Source of the DNA: Candidatus Latescibacterota bacterium
GTDB taxonomy: Bacteria; Latescibacterota; UBA2968; UBA8231
DNA length: 64,000 nt
Assembly: GCA_022827835.1 (NCBI GenBank)
Contig: JAJEIO010000042.1
Span: 62,001-126,000 of the forward strand
Reading direction: 5' to 3'
This document shows, in pieces, positions 52,431-61,791 of the stretch; the first letter of the stretch is position 1; every line of letters begins with the position of its first letter. Below the pieces are notes generated by a model. The model did no database searches and was not told the DNA's origin. It saw only the letters and a list, made by a program, of their open reading frames with translations. The position numbers were made by a program, and so were the translations under genes.

Positions 52431-53978
52431 ATGAGCAAACGCTTACTCCCCATCGGCATTCAGACCTTCCGCAAAATTCGCGAAGACAACTGCTACTACG
52501 TCGATAAAACCACCTATATTCGGCGGCTGCTCGACGAGGGTACGCACTACTTCCTGTCGCGCCCACGGCGCTTCGGTAAGAGCCTGTTCCTAGACACGCT
52601 CAAGGAGCTGTTCGCGGGTAACGAGCCGCTGTTCAAGGGGCTGGACATTCACGACCGTTGGGACTGGTCGGTGTGCCATCCGGTGGTGAGCTTGAGCTTC
52701 GGCAGCGGCAACTTGAGCGAGCCGGGGGTTTTGCCCAAGGAGGTGATGGCGCAACTGGACGCCCTTGAGGAAGAAACGGGCGTCGAAAGCCGTTACGACA
52801 CCGCGTCGGTGCGCTTCCGCCATTTGATACAGAGGCTGCATCGGCAGAGCGGCCAACGCGTGGCAGTACTGGTTGACGAATACGACAAGCCGATTCTCGA
52901 CGCACTCGATACCCCAGAGGCCGCCCGCGCCAACCGCGACTTCCTGCGCGGCCTCTACGCGGTCATCAAGGACTGCGACGCGCACGTCCGCTTCACATTC
53001 CTCACCGGCGTGAGCAAGTTTTCCAAGGTCAGCCTGTTTTCTGGTCTCAACAATCTCAAGGACATCACCTTAGACCCGCGCTACTCGGCGATCTGTGGCT
53101 ACACCGAGGCCGATCTGGATACGGTGTTCGCGCCAGAGCTTCCCGGCCTAGACCGGGATCAGATCCGCGACTGGTACAACGGCTACAGTTGGCGCGGAGA
53201 CGAGAAGGTGTACAACCCCTTTGATCTCTTGTTGTTGTTCGACAGCCGCGAGTTCAAAGCCCATTGGTTCGAAACCGGGTCGCCTTCCTTCCTCATCGAG
53301 ACGCTGTTCGAGCGGCGGCTGAGTTCACTAGCCCTTGAAGACATGATCGGCACCGACGACCTGCTATCAAAATTTGATGTGGGCGACATCGCCACCGAGG
53401 CATTGCTTTTTCAAACCGGCTATCTGACCATTGCCGAGGAGAGGAAGCTAGGGGGTAAGACGCTGTACCGGCTAGGCTATCCGAACCAAGAGGTAAAGCA
53501 GAGTTTGAACGAGCACCTGCTGCGCGCCATGGGGCCTGATCCGTCCCGGCAAGGGCTACACGACATCCAGCTATACGAGTTGCTTTCGGCGCACGATTTC
53601 GCCGAGTTGGAGACGCTATTTCGGGCCTTCTTCGCCAGCATTCCTTACGAGTGGCACATCAACAACGACATCGCCAACTACGAAGGCTACTACGCCAGTG
53701 TGTTCTATTCCTGGTTTGCCGCTTTGGGACTCGACACTAGGCTCGAAGACAGCAGTAGCCACGGTCGGCTGGACATGGCGGTTCTATTCAACAACAACGT
53801 CTATTTGTTCGAGTTCAAGGTGGTAGAGCTGTCGTCAGCGGGCGCGGCCATGGCGCAGTTGAAGGAGCGGCGGTATGCGGACAAGTATCGCGCCCTAGGG
53901 CAACCGATCTACTTGATCGCCGTCGAGTTCAGCAAGGAGGCTCGCAACCTCGCCGCGTTTGAGGTAGAATGCGCCTGA
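52431..53978 (+). CDS. AAA-ATPase-like protein with C-terminal PD-(D/E)XK nuclease domain (copy 2)
   Basis: A 515-residue paralogue of the protein at 30792, colinear throughout. Walker A-like SRPRRFGKSLF, Walker B VLVDEYDKPIL and an intact nuclease core GRLDMAVLF...FEFKVVEL, with Asp and the ExK pair both present. The two genes are also alike at DNA level, for example around the LPIGIQTFRKI codons, so the duplication is fairly recent or both were acquired from related sources. The start MSKRLLPIG is shorter than copy 1. A fragment of this gene recurs downstream at 54246. Confidence 0.87.
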   Translation: MSKRLLPIGIQTFRKIREDNCYYVDKTTYIRRLLDEGTHYFLSRPRRFGKSLFLDTLKELFAGNEPLFKGLDIHDRWDWSVCHPVVSLSFGSGNLSEPGVLPKEVMAQLDALEEETGVESRYDTASVRFRHLIQRLHRQSGQRVAVLVDEYDKPILDALDTPEAARANRDFLRGLYAVIKDCDAHVRFTFLTGVSKFSKVSLFSGLNNLKDITLDPRYSAICGYTEADLDTVFAPELPGLDRDQIRDWYNGYSWRGDEKVYNPFDLLLLFDSREFKAHWFETGSPSFLIETLFERRLSSLALEDMIGTDDLLSKFDVGDIATEALLFQTGYLTIAEERKLGGKTLYRLGYPNQEVKQSLNEHLLRAMGPDPSRQGLHDIQLYELLSAHDFAELETLFRAFFASIPYEWHINNDIANYEGYYASVFYSWFAALGLDTRLEDSSSHGRLDMAVLFNNNVYLFEFKVVELSSAGAAMAQLKERRYADKYRALGQPIYLIAVEFSKEARNLAAFEVECA

Positions 53979-54003
53979 GCCGACAAGCAACCACATGCCA
54001 ATC

Positions 54004-54036
54004 GCGGCCACCCAGCAAGGGATTGGGCCGCTTGTT
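54004..54036 (+). terminator. Possible terminator of AAA/PD-(D/E)XK copy 2
   Basis: Six-base GC arms with a long loop, followed by TTGTTT, 25 bases after the stop. Weak. Confidence 0.35.
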
Positions 54037-54245
54037 TGAGCCGACTCTGGGTCGCAAATTGGTAATGGCCTGTCCTAGAGGGAATTAGTCGAATGCTCTT
54101 GCGCGGGCCAGCGCGGTTTTGCCCAGCCGGTGCCTGTCAAAATGGCCTGAGTCGCAAAAGGGGCTGAAACGGGCTGTCGCCCAATAAATTAGAAAGGGGG
54201 GTATCAGAACACTTGACCCGATTGCTAGGGGATTGAAATTGGACT

Positions 54246-54272
54246 GCTTGAGCTTCGGCAGCGGCAACTTGA
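54246..54272 (+). pseudogene. 27-base remnant of the AAA/PD-(D/E)XK gene
   Basis: Identical to 52690-52716 of copy 2 (the SLSFGSGNL codons) and not to the corresponding part of copy 1. The flanks do not match, so only a fragment is left, by decay of another copy or by a recombination event. Confidence 0.6.
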
Positions 54273-54367
54273 TTCAGACCGCAGTGTTAACCTAACCAAG
54301 AGCTACACGGCAAAGTAAAACAGGTATCGTGTAGATAGGTGCCTCACACAATTTGAGAAGGAAGACA

Positions 54368-54595
54368 ATGGATTATCGACATATCATCACCATTGAACCC
54401 GGCAAGCGCAGCGGTAAGCCGTGTATCCGCGGCATGAGGATTACCGTTTATGATGTGCTTGACTATCTCGCCTCGGATATGTCTGTTGAAGAGATTTTGC
54501 GCGACTTTCCCGATCTTACGCACGAAGACATTCGCGCTTGTTTGGCTTTTGCTGCGGATCGAGAACGTCGACTTATGTCTATCTCTTCAGCATGA
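54368..54595 (+). CDS. DUF433 family antitoxin
   Basis: A 75-residue DUF433 protein: IITIEPGKRSGKPCIRGMRITVYDVLDYLASDMSVEEILRDFP is the family's HTH-like core. AAGGAAG precedes the ATG. Its stop overlaps the next start (ATGA), the normal arrangement with a DUF5615 PIN-like toxin. Confidence 0.87.
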   Translation: MDYRHIITIEPGKRSGKPCIRGMRITVYDVLDYLASDMSVEEILRDFPDLTHEDIRACLAFAADRERRLMSISSA

Positions 54596-54924
54596 AATTC
54601 CTCTACGACCAAAATCTTTCCTACCGATTGGTCGCAGAGTTGCAGGATCTGTACCCGGATTCTCTACATGTCCGCGACATAGGCATGAAGGAATCGGATG
54701 ACTCGGATATTTGGGATTATGCCGCCCAAAACGGCTATATCATCGTCTCCAAAGATGCGGACTTTCACCAGCAAAGCTTTATGCACGGTCATCCGCCCAA
54801 AGTCATTTGGGTTCGCGTGGGCAATTGCTCAGTGGATACAATTATATCTCTTCTTCGTACGCATCACGCTGCGATTTTGAGATTTGAACGAAGCGAAACC
54901 GCATCTTTTTTCGCGCTGGAATAA
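54592..54924 (+). CDS. DUF5615 PIN-like toxin
   Basis: A 110-residue PIN-like protein: KFLYDQNLSYRLV at the N-terminus and VSKDADFHQQS in the centre carry the conserved acidic residues. With DUF433 it forms a VapBC-like toxin-antitoxin pair. It ends only 13 bases before the dehydrogenase gene, whose ribosome site follows at once, so transcription may read through. Confidence 0.85.
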   Translation: MKFLYDQNLSYRLVAELQDLYPDSLHVRDIGMKESDDSDIWDYAAQNGYIIVSKDADFHQQSFMHGHPPKVIWVRVGNCSVDTIISLLRTHHAAILRFERSETASFFALE

Positions 54925-54937
54925 AAGGAAAACACCC

Positions 54938-56029
54938 GTGAAAGCTTGGCGTTTCTATGCCTTCGGCGACATGCGACTCGACGACATTGAGCTAGCGGCC
55001 TGCCCACCCGACCACGTGCTAGTCGAGCCGCTGGTAGTCCAGCCCAGCGCGACCGAAGCCCAGCTCGCCTTTGGAATTCCAACCCTGGCCTACGACAATG
55101 TCAAAAGCCGACTGGAGACAGACGCGCCGCTCCAGCTCTTCGGCCACGAATTTTGCGCCCGAATAGTAGAAGTCGGCTCAGCGGTCACCGGCTACGCACC
55201 CGGCGACCGCGTAGCAGCCCGCGCCAAGCTGCCCTGCGGCGACTGCGTCATGTGCCACTCCCAGCGCAGCGACGACTGCCGCCGCGGCCCGATCATCGGC
55301 TTCCAACTCCCCGGCTGCTTTGCCGAGCGCGCCCTGCTCCCGGCCATCGCACTGGTCAAGGTCGATGACCGCATCTCCGACAGCGAGGCCGCCACCCTGC
55401 AATCGCTGAGCGACAGCATCGCCGGAGTCGAGACCGCGCAGATCCGACCGGGCGATTCCGTCGCCGTCTTTGGCCAAGGCAGCATGGGCATCGAGAGTAT
55501 GCAGGCCGCGCGCGCCTGCGGCGCGGGCCAGCTCATCACCGTGGATGTGCGGCCCGAGGCGTGTGAGATCTCGCTCGCGCTGGGGGCCGATCACGCCATC
55601 AACGCCAGCGAGGACGATCCAGTCGAAGCCATCCGCGACCTGACCGGCGGCGAGGGTGCCGACGTGGTATTCGAGTGCGCCGGCGGCAGCGTCAAGCTGG
55701 GACTAGCCGGCGACCGGGCGCTCAAACAGGCCATGCACGCAGTGCGCTCCGGCGGCAAGTTGGTGGGCGTCTCCTGGTTTGGGGCACCCCTAGAACTGGA
55801 CGTGGACCTGATGCGAGAGCGCAGCCTGCGCTACCTCTTCCCAGACATCAGCTCACAGGCCCATCTAGAGTACACAGTGCGGCTGGTAGCCTCGGGGCGC
55901 ATCAGCATGAAACCCACCATCCGGCACGTATTAGAGGGGATTGATAAGGTGCCGGAGGCATTTGAAATCACCGCGCACAAAGCCCAGTACCAAGCCATCA
56001 ATCCCGCACAAGTCGTGATCGCCACCTAG
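54938..56029 (+). CDS. Zinc-dependent medium-chain alcohol dehydrogenase (Tdh/sorbitol dehydrogenase type)
   Basis: A 363-residue MDR enzyme. GHEFCARIVEVG and the four-Cys-type structural zinc stretch (CGDCVMCHSQRSDDC) are present, then the coenzyme fold VAVFGQGSMGIESMQAA and ADVVFECAGG. The start is GTG 54938 with AAGGAAAA upstream. The stop overlaps that of the convergent SMP-30 gene. A sugar, polyol or threonine-like substrate is likely; context favours sugar catabolism. Confidence 0.88.
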   Translation: MKAWRFYAFGDMRLDDIELAACPPDHVLVEPLVVQPSATEAQLAFGIPTLAYDNVKSRLETDAPLQLFGHEFCARIVEVGSAVTGYAPGDRVAARAKLPCGDCVMCHSQRSDDCRRGPIIGFQLPGCFAERALLPAIALVKVDDRISDSEAATLQSLSDSIAGVETAQIRPGDSVAVFGQGSMGIESMQAARACGAGQLITVDVRPEACEISLALGADHAINASEDDPVEAIRDLTGGEGADVVFECAGGSVKLGLAGDRALKQAMHAVRSGGKLVGVSWFGAPLELDVDLMRERSLRYLFPDISSQAHLEYTVRLVASGRISMKPTIRHVLEGIDKVPEAFEITAHKAQYQAINPAQVVIAT

Positions 56030-56880
56030 GGAATGTCTGGATAGTTCAACGGCATCCCCGTCTTGCCCAAATCGTATTGCGCGATGTGCCAACGCCCCAA
56101 GTTGGCGCTGAGAAAGAGCGACCGCTCCGGGCCGCAGAAGGCGATGTTGGTCGGGGCCGCCATGGCAGTGCCCTCGTAATCGTCGGCCAAAACGTCGAGT
56201 TGGCCGTCGGCATACTGATAGATGCGATCCGGGCGATAGCAAGAGCAGTACAGAGTGCCCTCGTCATCAAAGGCAAGACCATCGGGAACGGTCTGCGGAA
56301 GTTCGAACACGGTCTCGGCAGCACCGGCGCGGCCGTCGGCCTCGATTTTGATGCGGGCCACGCGGGGATTGATGCTCATGGCCACATAGAGATATTCGCC
56401 CGCCGCATCCAGCGCCGTGCCATTGGGAAAATCTGCCAAAGCGCGGCTCCACACCTCGCCTTGGCCTCCCGGGGCGATCTTACAAATCCAGCCATCGTTT
56501 TTGTGCCAGCCTCCAGAATTAGACACATACAGGTTGCCAGCCGTGTCAAAGACCGGGTAGTTAGCCACAGTCAGCGGCACCTCGCCCGCGCGGTCGCAAT
56601 ACGTGCTGACCGCACCATCCGGCTCGACGCGCTTGACGTCGCCATTACAGACGTACAGGCGGTGCTGAGCATCCTGACAAATGCCGCCGACAAAGCCGTC
56701 AACTCGGGCGAACTCTTCGAACTCACGTCGGGCCAAGTCGATGCGGTAGATCTGGCCCGCTTCGCCGCCGGCATAGGCATAGCCATCGCAGCCCCAAGCA
56801 ATGCACTCGGGGTGGTCGAGGCCGCTGCCAAAGTCGCCGATAATCGCTGAAATTTGGGTGTGGGTATCGAGAAGAGCCAT
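56026..56880 (-). CDS. SMP-30/gluconolactonase/LRE family protein
   Basis: A 284-residue six-bladed beta-propeller lactonase-like protein. Conserved SMP-30 elements: HPECIAWGCDGYAYAGGEAGQIYRID, LYVSNSGGWHKNDG and PNGTALDAAGEYLYVA, and DGLAFDDEGTLYCSCY for the metal site. It probably hydrolyses a sugar lactone to the acid, the substrate type of the neighbouring enolase-superfamily dehydratase. Divergent from that gene, with 136 bases between. Confidence 0.87.
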   Translation of the reverse strand: MALLDTHTQISAIIGDFGSGLDHPECIAWGCDGYAYAGGEAGQIYRIDLARREFEEFARVDGFVGGICQDAQHRLYVCNGDVKRVEPDGAVSTYCDRAGEVPLTVANYPVFDTAGNLYVSNSGGWHKNDGWICKIAPGGQGEVWSRALADFPNGTALDAAGEYLYVAMSINPRVARIKIEADGRAGAAETVFELPQTVPDGLAFDDEGTLYCSCYRPDRIYQYADGQLDVLADDYEGTAMAAPTNIAFCGPERSLFLSANLGRWHIAQYDLGKTGMPLNYPDIP

Positions 56881-57016
56881 AACGTTCCTTTCGCAATAGA
56901 GGTGTCAGGTCGGCACCGACGGTAACTCAAAGTCGCCGCGCCGACAAGCCCCTTATTGACAGCCACCCACGGGTGCGCTATGGTCTGCTCTCCCAACATC
57001 CACCCCACGAGGCCCC

Positions 57017-58150
57017 GTGCAAGCCACTAGAATCGAATGCTTGGAGCCGATCCTCTGGGACCGCTGGCTCCTCCTGAAAATCCACTGCGAAGACGGCACC
57101 GTCGGCATCGGCGAGGGCGGCGTCCACGGCTGGCAGCGGCCCACCAAGACCATGCTTGAAACCATGGCCTCGGCCCTCGTTGGCAAAGATCCCGCCCGCA
57201 TCGAGCATCACTACCAGTGGCTGTACCGCTCGTCGCACTTTATGGGGTCGGTCGTCCAAGGGGCACTCTCGGCTATTGACATCGCCCACTGGGACATCAA
57301 GGGCAAGCGCCTCGACGTGCCCATCTACGACCTGATGGGCGGCAAGACCCGCGACAAAGTCCGCTGTTACATGCACGTCGGCGGCGATTCGCTCGACGCA
57401 CTCGTCGCCGATGGCTTGGCCAAGGTACAGCAGGGCTTCACCGCCCTCCGCTTCTCGCCCTTCGCGCCCAACTATTACTTGCACAAGTCCTACGCCGAGT
57501 GGGCCGACGAAGCCGTGCGCCGCGTCGGTGCGTTGCGCGAGGCCGTGGGCAATGGCATCGACCTCTGCGTTGAGATCCACCGCCAGATGAATCCCGCCGA
57601 GTCGATTTGGCTCGGCCGCCGCCTTGAACAATTTCACCCGTACTTCTACGAAGACCCCATGCTGCCCGACAGCCCGGCGATCATGGGCGAAGTCCAAGCC
57701 CAGTGCAATATCCCCATCGCTACTGGCGAGCGCTTTTCCAGCATCTTCGAGTACCAACAACTCCTCGATGCTAAGGCCACGTCCTACATCCGGCCGGACG
57801 TCTGCCTGTGCAGCGGCCTGACCGGCTCCAAGAAGGTCGCAGCCATGGCCGAAGCCCGCCACGTCAAAGTCATTCCGCACAATCCCCTCAGCCCGGTCAG
57901 CACAGCCGCCTGCATCCAGCTCGACGCCTGTATCCCCAACTTTGCATTACAGGAGTACACCGGCGAAGCCGAGCCGCCCAAAAGCGAGCTGTTGGTCGAG
58001 CCGCTCAAGTTAGAAGAGGGCTACTTGATCGTGCCCGAGAGGCCCGGCCTCGGGATCGCGCTCAACGAGGATGCCTTGCGCCGCCATCCCGTCCAAGACA
58101 AGGTCCTCGACACGCCTATCGGGTACGACGGGTCAGTGCAAGACCGCTAA
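57017..58150 (+). CDS. Mandelate racemase/muconate lactonizing enzyme family dehydratase (galactonate-dehydratase-like)
   Basis: A 377-residue enolase-superfamily enzyme. Capping domain start GTVGIGEGGVHGW; metal ligands in LCVEIHRQM, FYEDPM and IATGERF; and the catalytic His in VIPHNPLSP, the layout of acid-sugar dehydratases. It likely dehydrates a sugar acid to a 2-keto-3-deoxy acid. GTG start. It is followed after 9 bases by a PhyH-like gene. Confidence 0.9.
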   Translation: MQATRIECLEPILWDRWLLLKIHCEDGTVGIGEGGVHGWQRPTKTMLETMASALVGKDPARIEHHYQWLYRSSHFMGSVVQGALSAIDIAHWDIKGKRLDVPIYDLMGGKTRDKVRCYMHVGGDSLDALVADGLAKVQQGFTALRFSPFAPNYYLHKSYAEWADEAVRRVGALREAVGNGIDLCVEIHRQMNPAESIWLGRRLEQFHPYFYEDPMLPDSPAIMGEVQAQCNIPIATGERFSSIFEYQQLLDAKATSYIRPDVCLCSGLTGSKKVAAMAEARHVKVIPHNPLSPVSTAACIQLDACIPNFALQEYTGEAEPPKSELLVEPLKLEEGYLIVPERPGLGIALNEDALRRHPVQDKVLDTPIGYDGSVQDR

Positions 58151-58159
58151 GGATATATC

Positions 58160-59011
58160 ATGGATTTTGCAAAATTAGCAGACGAGCAACGCGAATTCTT
58201 CGACGCCAACGGCTATCTCATCGTCCCCGACGCGCTCGATCAGGAAACCATTGCACAAGTCGCCGCAGCCGCCGACCGCCTGATGGACGACTTCGCCTAC
58301 GAGGGCTATTACCAGCACCGCCGCGACGGGCTAGTTCAAGACCCCACCCTCGCCAAACTGGCCACCGATTCAGCGATCATCCCACTCGTCATCCAACTTC
58401 TCGGCACCCATATCCACATCACCAACACGGCCCTGATCTACAAACACCCCCAGCCCGGCGACGATCCCGGCGACTGCACTTGGCACCGCGACGTCGGCGT
58501 CCACCTCGACTTGGGCCACGTCCATCTCCCGCGTGTGGGCCTCAAGGTCGGCTATTGCCTCACCGACATGGACGGGTCCCACACCGGTGCCACGCTCTTC
58601 GCGCCCGGCAGCAATCGCCTCGCCGAACCTATCGTCATTCCCAAAGACCAGATCCACCCCGCAGAGTACCTCGAACCCCGCCTCAAAGCCGGCGACGCCT
58701 TTCTCTTTGAAAGCCGCATCTATCACGGCGCGGAGATCAACAGCCAAGACCACGTCTCCAAGGTCGCGATGTTCGGCTATCACTATAGCTGGATCCGCCC
58801 CGACTACTACCTGCGCTACTACGCCGACGAGGTCCAGCCGAGCACGGCCGTGGTCGCCAATCTCGACGACGTCGGCCGCCAGCTCCTAGGAGCCACCTCC
58901 GACGCCCAAGGGCGCGAAGACCCCAACGGCATCCACTGGTCCATTGCCGAATGGGCCGCAGAGCACGGCCTGTCTTTGGAAAGAGCACCGCAGCGAATCG
59001 ACGCGGTGTGA
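58160..59011 (+). CDS. Phytanoyl-CoA dioxygenase family protein
   Basis: A 283-residue Fe(II)/2-oxoglutarate oxygenase: HxD in TWHRDVGVH, distal His in ESRIYHGAEIN, and SHTGATLFAPGSN before it. Second of three PhyH proteins in the window; co-transcribed with the MR/MLE gene. Substrate unknown. Confidence 0.88.
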   Translation: MDFAKLADEQREFFDANGYLIVPDALDQETIAQVAAAADRLMDDFAYEGYYQHRRDGLVQDPTLAKLATDSAIIPLVIQLLGTHIHITNTALIYKHPQPGDDPGDCTWHRDVGVHLDLGHVHLPRVGLKVGYCLTDMDGSHTGATLFAPGSNRLAEPIVIPKDQIHPAEYLEPRLKAGDAFLFESRIYHGAEINSQDHVSKVAMFGYHYSWIRPDYYLRYYADEVQPSTAVVANLDDVGRQLLGATSDAQGREDPNGIHWSIAEWAAEHGLSLERAPQRIDAV

Positions 59012-59063
59012 GGTTAGAAACGCACATCGCGAAGGAAGAAATCTCCGCGTTGATGGAATAGGA

Positions 59064-60239
59064 CTAACGCTCGCTCTCGTCCCCTGCAAAATCTAGATTA
59101 GCCACCCTAACGCCCCGCTGGTATTCATACGCCTCATCTACCGGCGCAATGACCCAAGCATTTTCCGGCTGCAAATCGCCGACCAACTCGAAGAATCCCC
59201 GCGACGGCCTCGGCGCTTTTGAGAACTTGCACTCAAAGACCGCCGTCCTGTCCCCTCGCTCCATTACTATATCTATCTCCGCTCCGTTACCCGTGCGGAT
59301 AAACGACGGTCGCCAGCGGGGCAGCGCAGCAACTAGCTGCTCCAGCACCAAACCCTCCCATGAAGCACCGACGATCGGATGTCCGAGCAGTTGGTCGTAA
59401 CTCTCGATTTCGAGCAACGCATGCAAAATGCCGCTGTCCCTTACATACACTTTGTGAGAACTGACCAAGCGTTTCTTCAGATTCGCCTCGCAGGGAGACA
59501 ATAGGCGAATCATATACGTTTGCTCGAGAATGGCTAGATACTTCTTTAGAGTCGGCACCGACACATCAACCGCTCCGGCCAGCTTGCTATAGTTGATCGT
59601 CTGGCCGTGGTAATGCGCCAGCATCTGCCATAGCCGCCGCACCACGGATACCGGCAGACTCAGGCCGAGCGCGGGAATATCCCGCTCCAAAAAGGTCTGA
59701 ATAAAATCCTGCCGCCAAGCAAAGCTATCCTCGGCATCCCCGGCGAGCAGGCTATCGGGAAACCCTCCGCGCACCCACAGCGTTTGCCAATCGGCGACGT
59801 GCCTTGTCTCAGACCGCAAAAATGGCGTCAACTGCAAATAGGCGATCCGGCCAGCCAGCGGTTCGCTCGACTGCTGGATTAACTCCCGCGATGCCGATCC
59901 GAGAATCAAAAAGCGCCCCGGACGCCGGTCGTGATCAATCTCGGAGCGCAACACGGCGAAGAATTCCGGCAGACGTTGAATCTCATCCAGACACACCAGT
60001 TCCTGGCGATGTTGTTCGAGAAAAAGTTCGGGTTCGGCGAGTCTGTTGAGATCAATGCGGTTCTGCAAATCCAAAAAGGCCACTGACTGGCCTTTCAAAT
60101 ATTCGCGGGCCAGTGTTGATTTACCGCATTGACGAGGCCCAAGGATTGCAACGGCGGGGGAACGTCCCAAGGCTCGTCTTAACTCAGATTCTGCTTTTCT
60201 CGGCAAATATCCATGCAAATTGCTAACATCCTTTATCAT
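59064..60239 (-). CDS. ATP-binding protein, AAA_14/DUF4143 family
   Basis: A 391-residue P-loop ATPase of the AAA_14-DUF4143 type. Walker A AILGPRQCGKSTL, Walker B LVCLDEIQRLP, then FLILGSASREL. The DUF4143 C-terminal half contains VRDSGILHALLEI, and GNGAEIDIVME...AVFECKF, a nuclease-like core (E...D...ExK). Cellular role is unsettled; it interrupts the catabolic block on the opposite strand and is probably accessory. Confidence 0.9.
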   Translation of the reverse strand: MIKDVSNLHGYLPRKAESELRRALGRSPAVAILGPRQCGKSTLAREYLKGQSVAFLDLQNRIDLNRLAEPELFLEQHRQELVCLDEIQRLPEFFAVLRSEIDHDRRPGRFLILGSASRELIQQSSEPLAGRIAYLQLTPFLRSETRHVADWQTLWVRGGFPDSLLAGDAEDSFAWRQDFIQTFLERDIPALGLSLPVSVVRRLWQMLAHYHGQTINYSKLAGAVDVSVPTLKKYLAILEQTYMIRLLSPCEANLKKRLVSSHKVYVRDSGILHALLEIESYDQLLGHPIVGASWEGLVLEQLVAALPRWRPSFIRTGNGAEIDIVMERGDRTAVFECKFSKAPRPSRGFFELVGDLQPENAWVIAPVDEAYEYQRGVRVANLDFAGDESER

Positions 60240-60359
60240 TTTACATGGATAATAGCCAAATTGAGACGAATTTTCAAATAGGGCCGTTGTAAATTCTCTA
60301 GGTCGCTTGTCGTCCTTGTATATTTAGCTACATCTTTTTTGCAAGGTTCAAGTCCCTCC

Positions 60360-61787
60360 ATGAAAAGCCTCCTCTTCAACGATAGACATCTTTCGCGTTG
60401 CATCCTAGTCACCCTCATCACCATTATAACCTCCATGACCCACGCCCAAGCCGACTCCGACCGCATCCAGCCCTACGCCACCAATCCGCGCTACTGGCAG
60501 TACAACGGCCAGCCCGTGCTCCTGCTAGGCGGCACGATCAAAGACTGCCTCTTCCAAATACCCGATCTCGAAGCCCATCTCGACCTGCTGCAATCGGTCG
60601 GCGGCAACTACGTGCGCAATACCATGAGCGACCGCCGCATCTACGGCTATGAGGTCCCAGCCTTCCACCAAAATGCCGACGGCCTATACGATCTCAACCG
60701 CTGGAACCCGGTTTATTGGCAGCGCTTTGCCGACCTTTTGCGCTGGACTGCCGAACGCGACATCATCGTCCAGATAGAAATGTGGGATCGCTTTGACCAC
60801 AGCCAAAGACATTGGGAAGAAAGTCCCCTCAATCCAGCCAACAATATCAACTACACCGTCGAGGAATCGGGCCTAGAAACAGACTATCCCGCCCATCCGG
60901 GCGGTAACTGGCAGCCCTTTTTCTACACCGTCCCCACCTTGCGCAACAACCAAGTCGTGCTGCCCTATCAACAAGTCTTTGTCGATCAAGTCCTCAAGCA
61001 TTCCCTCGCCTACGACCACGTGCTCTACTGCATGGACAACGAGACCAGCGGCGATCCAGCGTGGGGTGCCTACTGGAACGACTACATCAAGGAGCGAGCG
61101 CAGCAAGCGGGCAAGACCGTTGAAACCACTGAAATGTGGGACGAATGGGACGTGCGGGGGGAAACCCATCGCGCCACCTTCGACCACCCAGAGCAGTACT
61201 CTTTCATCGACATCTCGCAGAATAGTTGGCAGCGCGAGCAGACCAACTGGGATCGCGCCCAGTGGGTGTGGCAGTACATTGCCGCACAGCCCCGACCGAT
61301 CAATTCGACCAAGATCTACGGTGCCCAGACGCATAAAAACCAAAGTCGCGGCATCGACGACCGCCACGCCACCGAGTGCTTTTGGCGCAACCTCATCGGC
61401 GGCTTTGCCTCCAGCCGCTTTCACCGGCCACCGTCCGGCATCGGACTAACCCCCCAAGCTCAAGCTCACATTCGCAGCGGTCGCATGCTGTCCGAGGTCT
61501 TCGACTTTTTCAACGCCGAGCCAGATTCCGATAGCGCCTTGCTGCGCGACCACGCCGCCAACGAGGCTTATCTCAGCCGCGTCCCCGGCCACCAGTACGC
61601 GCTCTACTTTACCGACGGCGGTGCCGTGGGTCTCAACCTGATCGGGGCAGAAGGCACCTTCCAAGTCCAATGGCTCGACATTGCCGCCAGCACTTGGGTA
61701 TCCGCCGACGATTTGGACGGTGGTACCATAGCGCAACTAGCCCCTCCCCGAGGCGGCCCTTGGGTCGCCCTACTGACGAGGCAATAG
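60360..61787 (+). CDS. Secreted glycoside-hydrolase-like protein (cellulase-type barrel), function unknown
   Basis: A 475-residue exported protein: signal peptide (CILVTLITIITSMTHAQA), then NPRYWQYNGQPVLLLGGTIKDCLF, typical of glycosidase-like DUF4038-type proteins, and a barrel with IIVQIEMWDRFDHSQ and YCMDNETSGDP, where the Glu residues could be catalytic. The C-terminal domain (PGHQYALYFTDGGAVGLNL) is a beta-sandwich. The glycan is unknown. Followed after 4 bases by an aldo/keto reductase. Confidence 0.75.
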   Translation: MKSLLFNDRHLSRCILVTLITIITSMTHAQADSDRIQPYATNPRYWQYNGQPVLLLGGTIKDCLFQIPDLEAHLDLLQSVGGNYVRNTMSDRRIYGYEVPAFHQNADGLYDLNRWNPVYWQRFADLLRWTAERDIIVQIEMWDRFDHSQRHWEESPLNPANNINYTVEESGLETDYPAHPGGNWQPFFYTVPTLRNNQVVLPYQQVFVDQVLKHSLAYDHVLYCMDNETSGDPAWGAYWNDYIKERAQQAGKTVETTEMWDEWDVRGETHRATFDHPEQYSFIDISQNSWQREQTNWDRAQWVWQYIAAQPRPINSTKIYGAQTHKNQSRGIDDRHATECFWRNLIGGFASSRFHRPPSGIGLTPQAQAHIRSGRMLSEVFDFFNAEPDSDSALLRDHAANEAYLSRVPGHQYALYFTDGGAVGLNLIGAEGTFQVQWLDIAASTWVSADDLDGGTIAQLAPPRGGPWVALLTRQ

Positions 61788-61791
61788 CATT

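Larger units (their letters stand above)
53979..54367. other. Non-coding gap with a weak terminator and a gene fragment
   Basis: 389 bases. GCGGCC/GGCCGC arms (54004-54031) followed by TTGTTT may end copy 2. The stretch 54040-54245 shows no recognisable gene. A 27-base exact copy of part of the AAA gene is at 54246-54272. The DUF433 ribosome site (AAGGAAG) closes the region. Confidence 0.5.

Noticed and set aside
51726..54272. Prophage remnant around the GH108 gene
   Set aside because: No integrase, capsid, tail or holin genes and no attachment-site repeats are visible.
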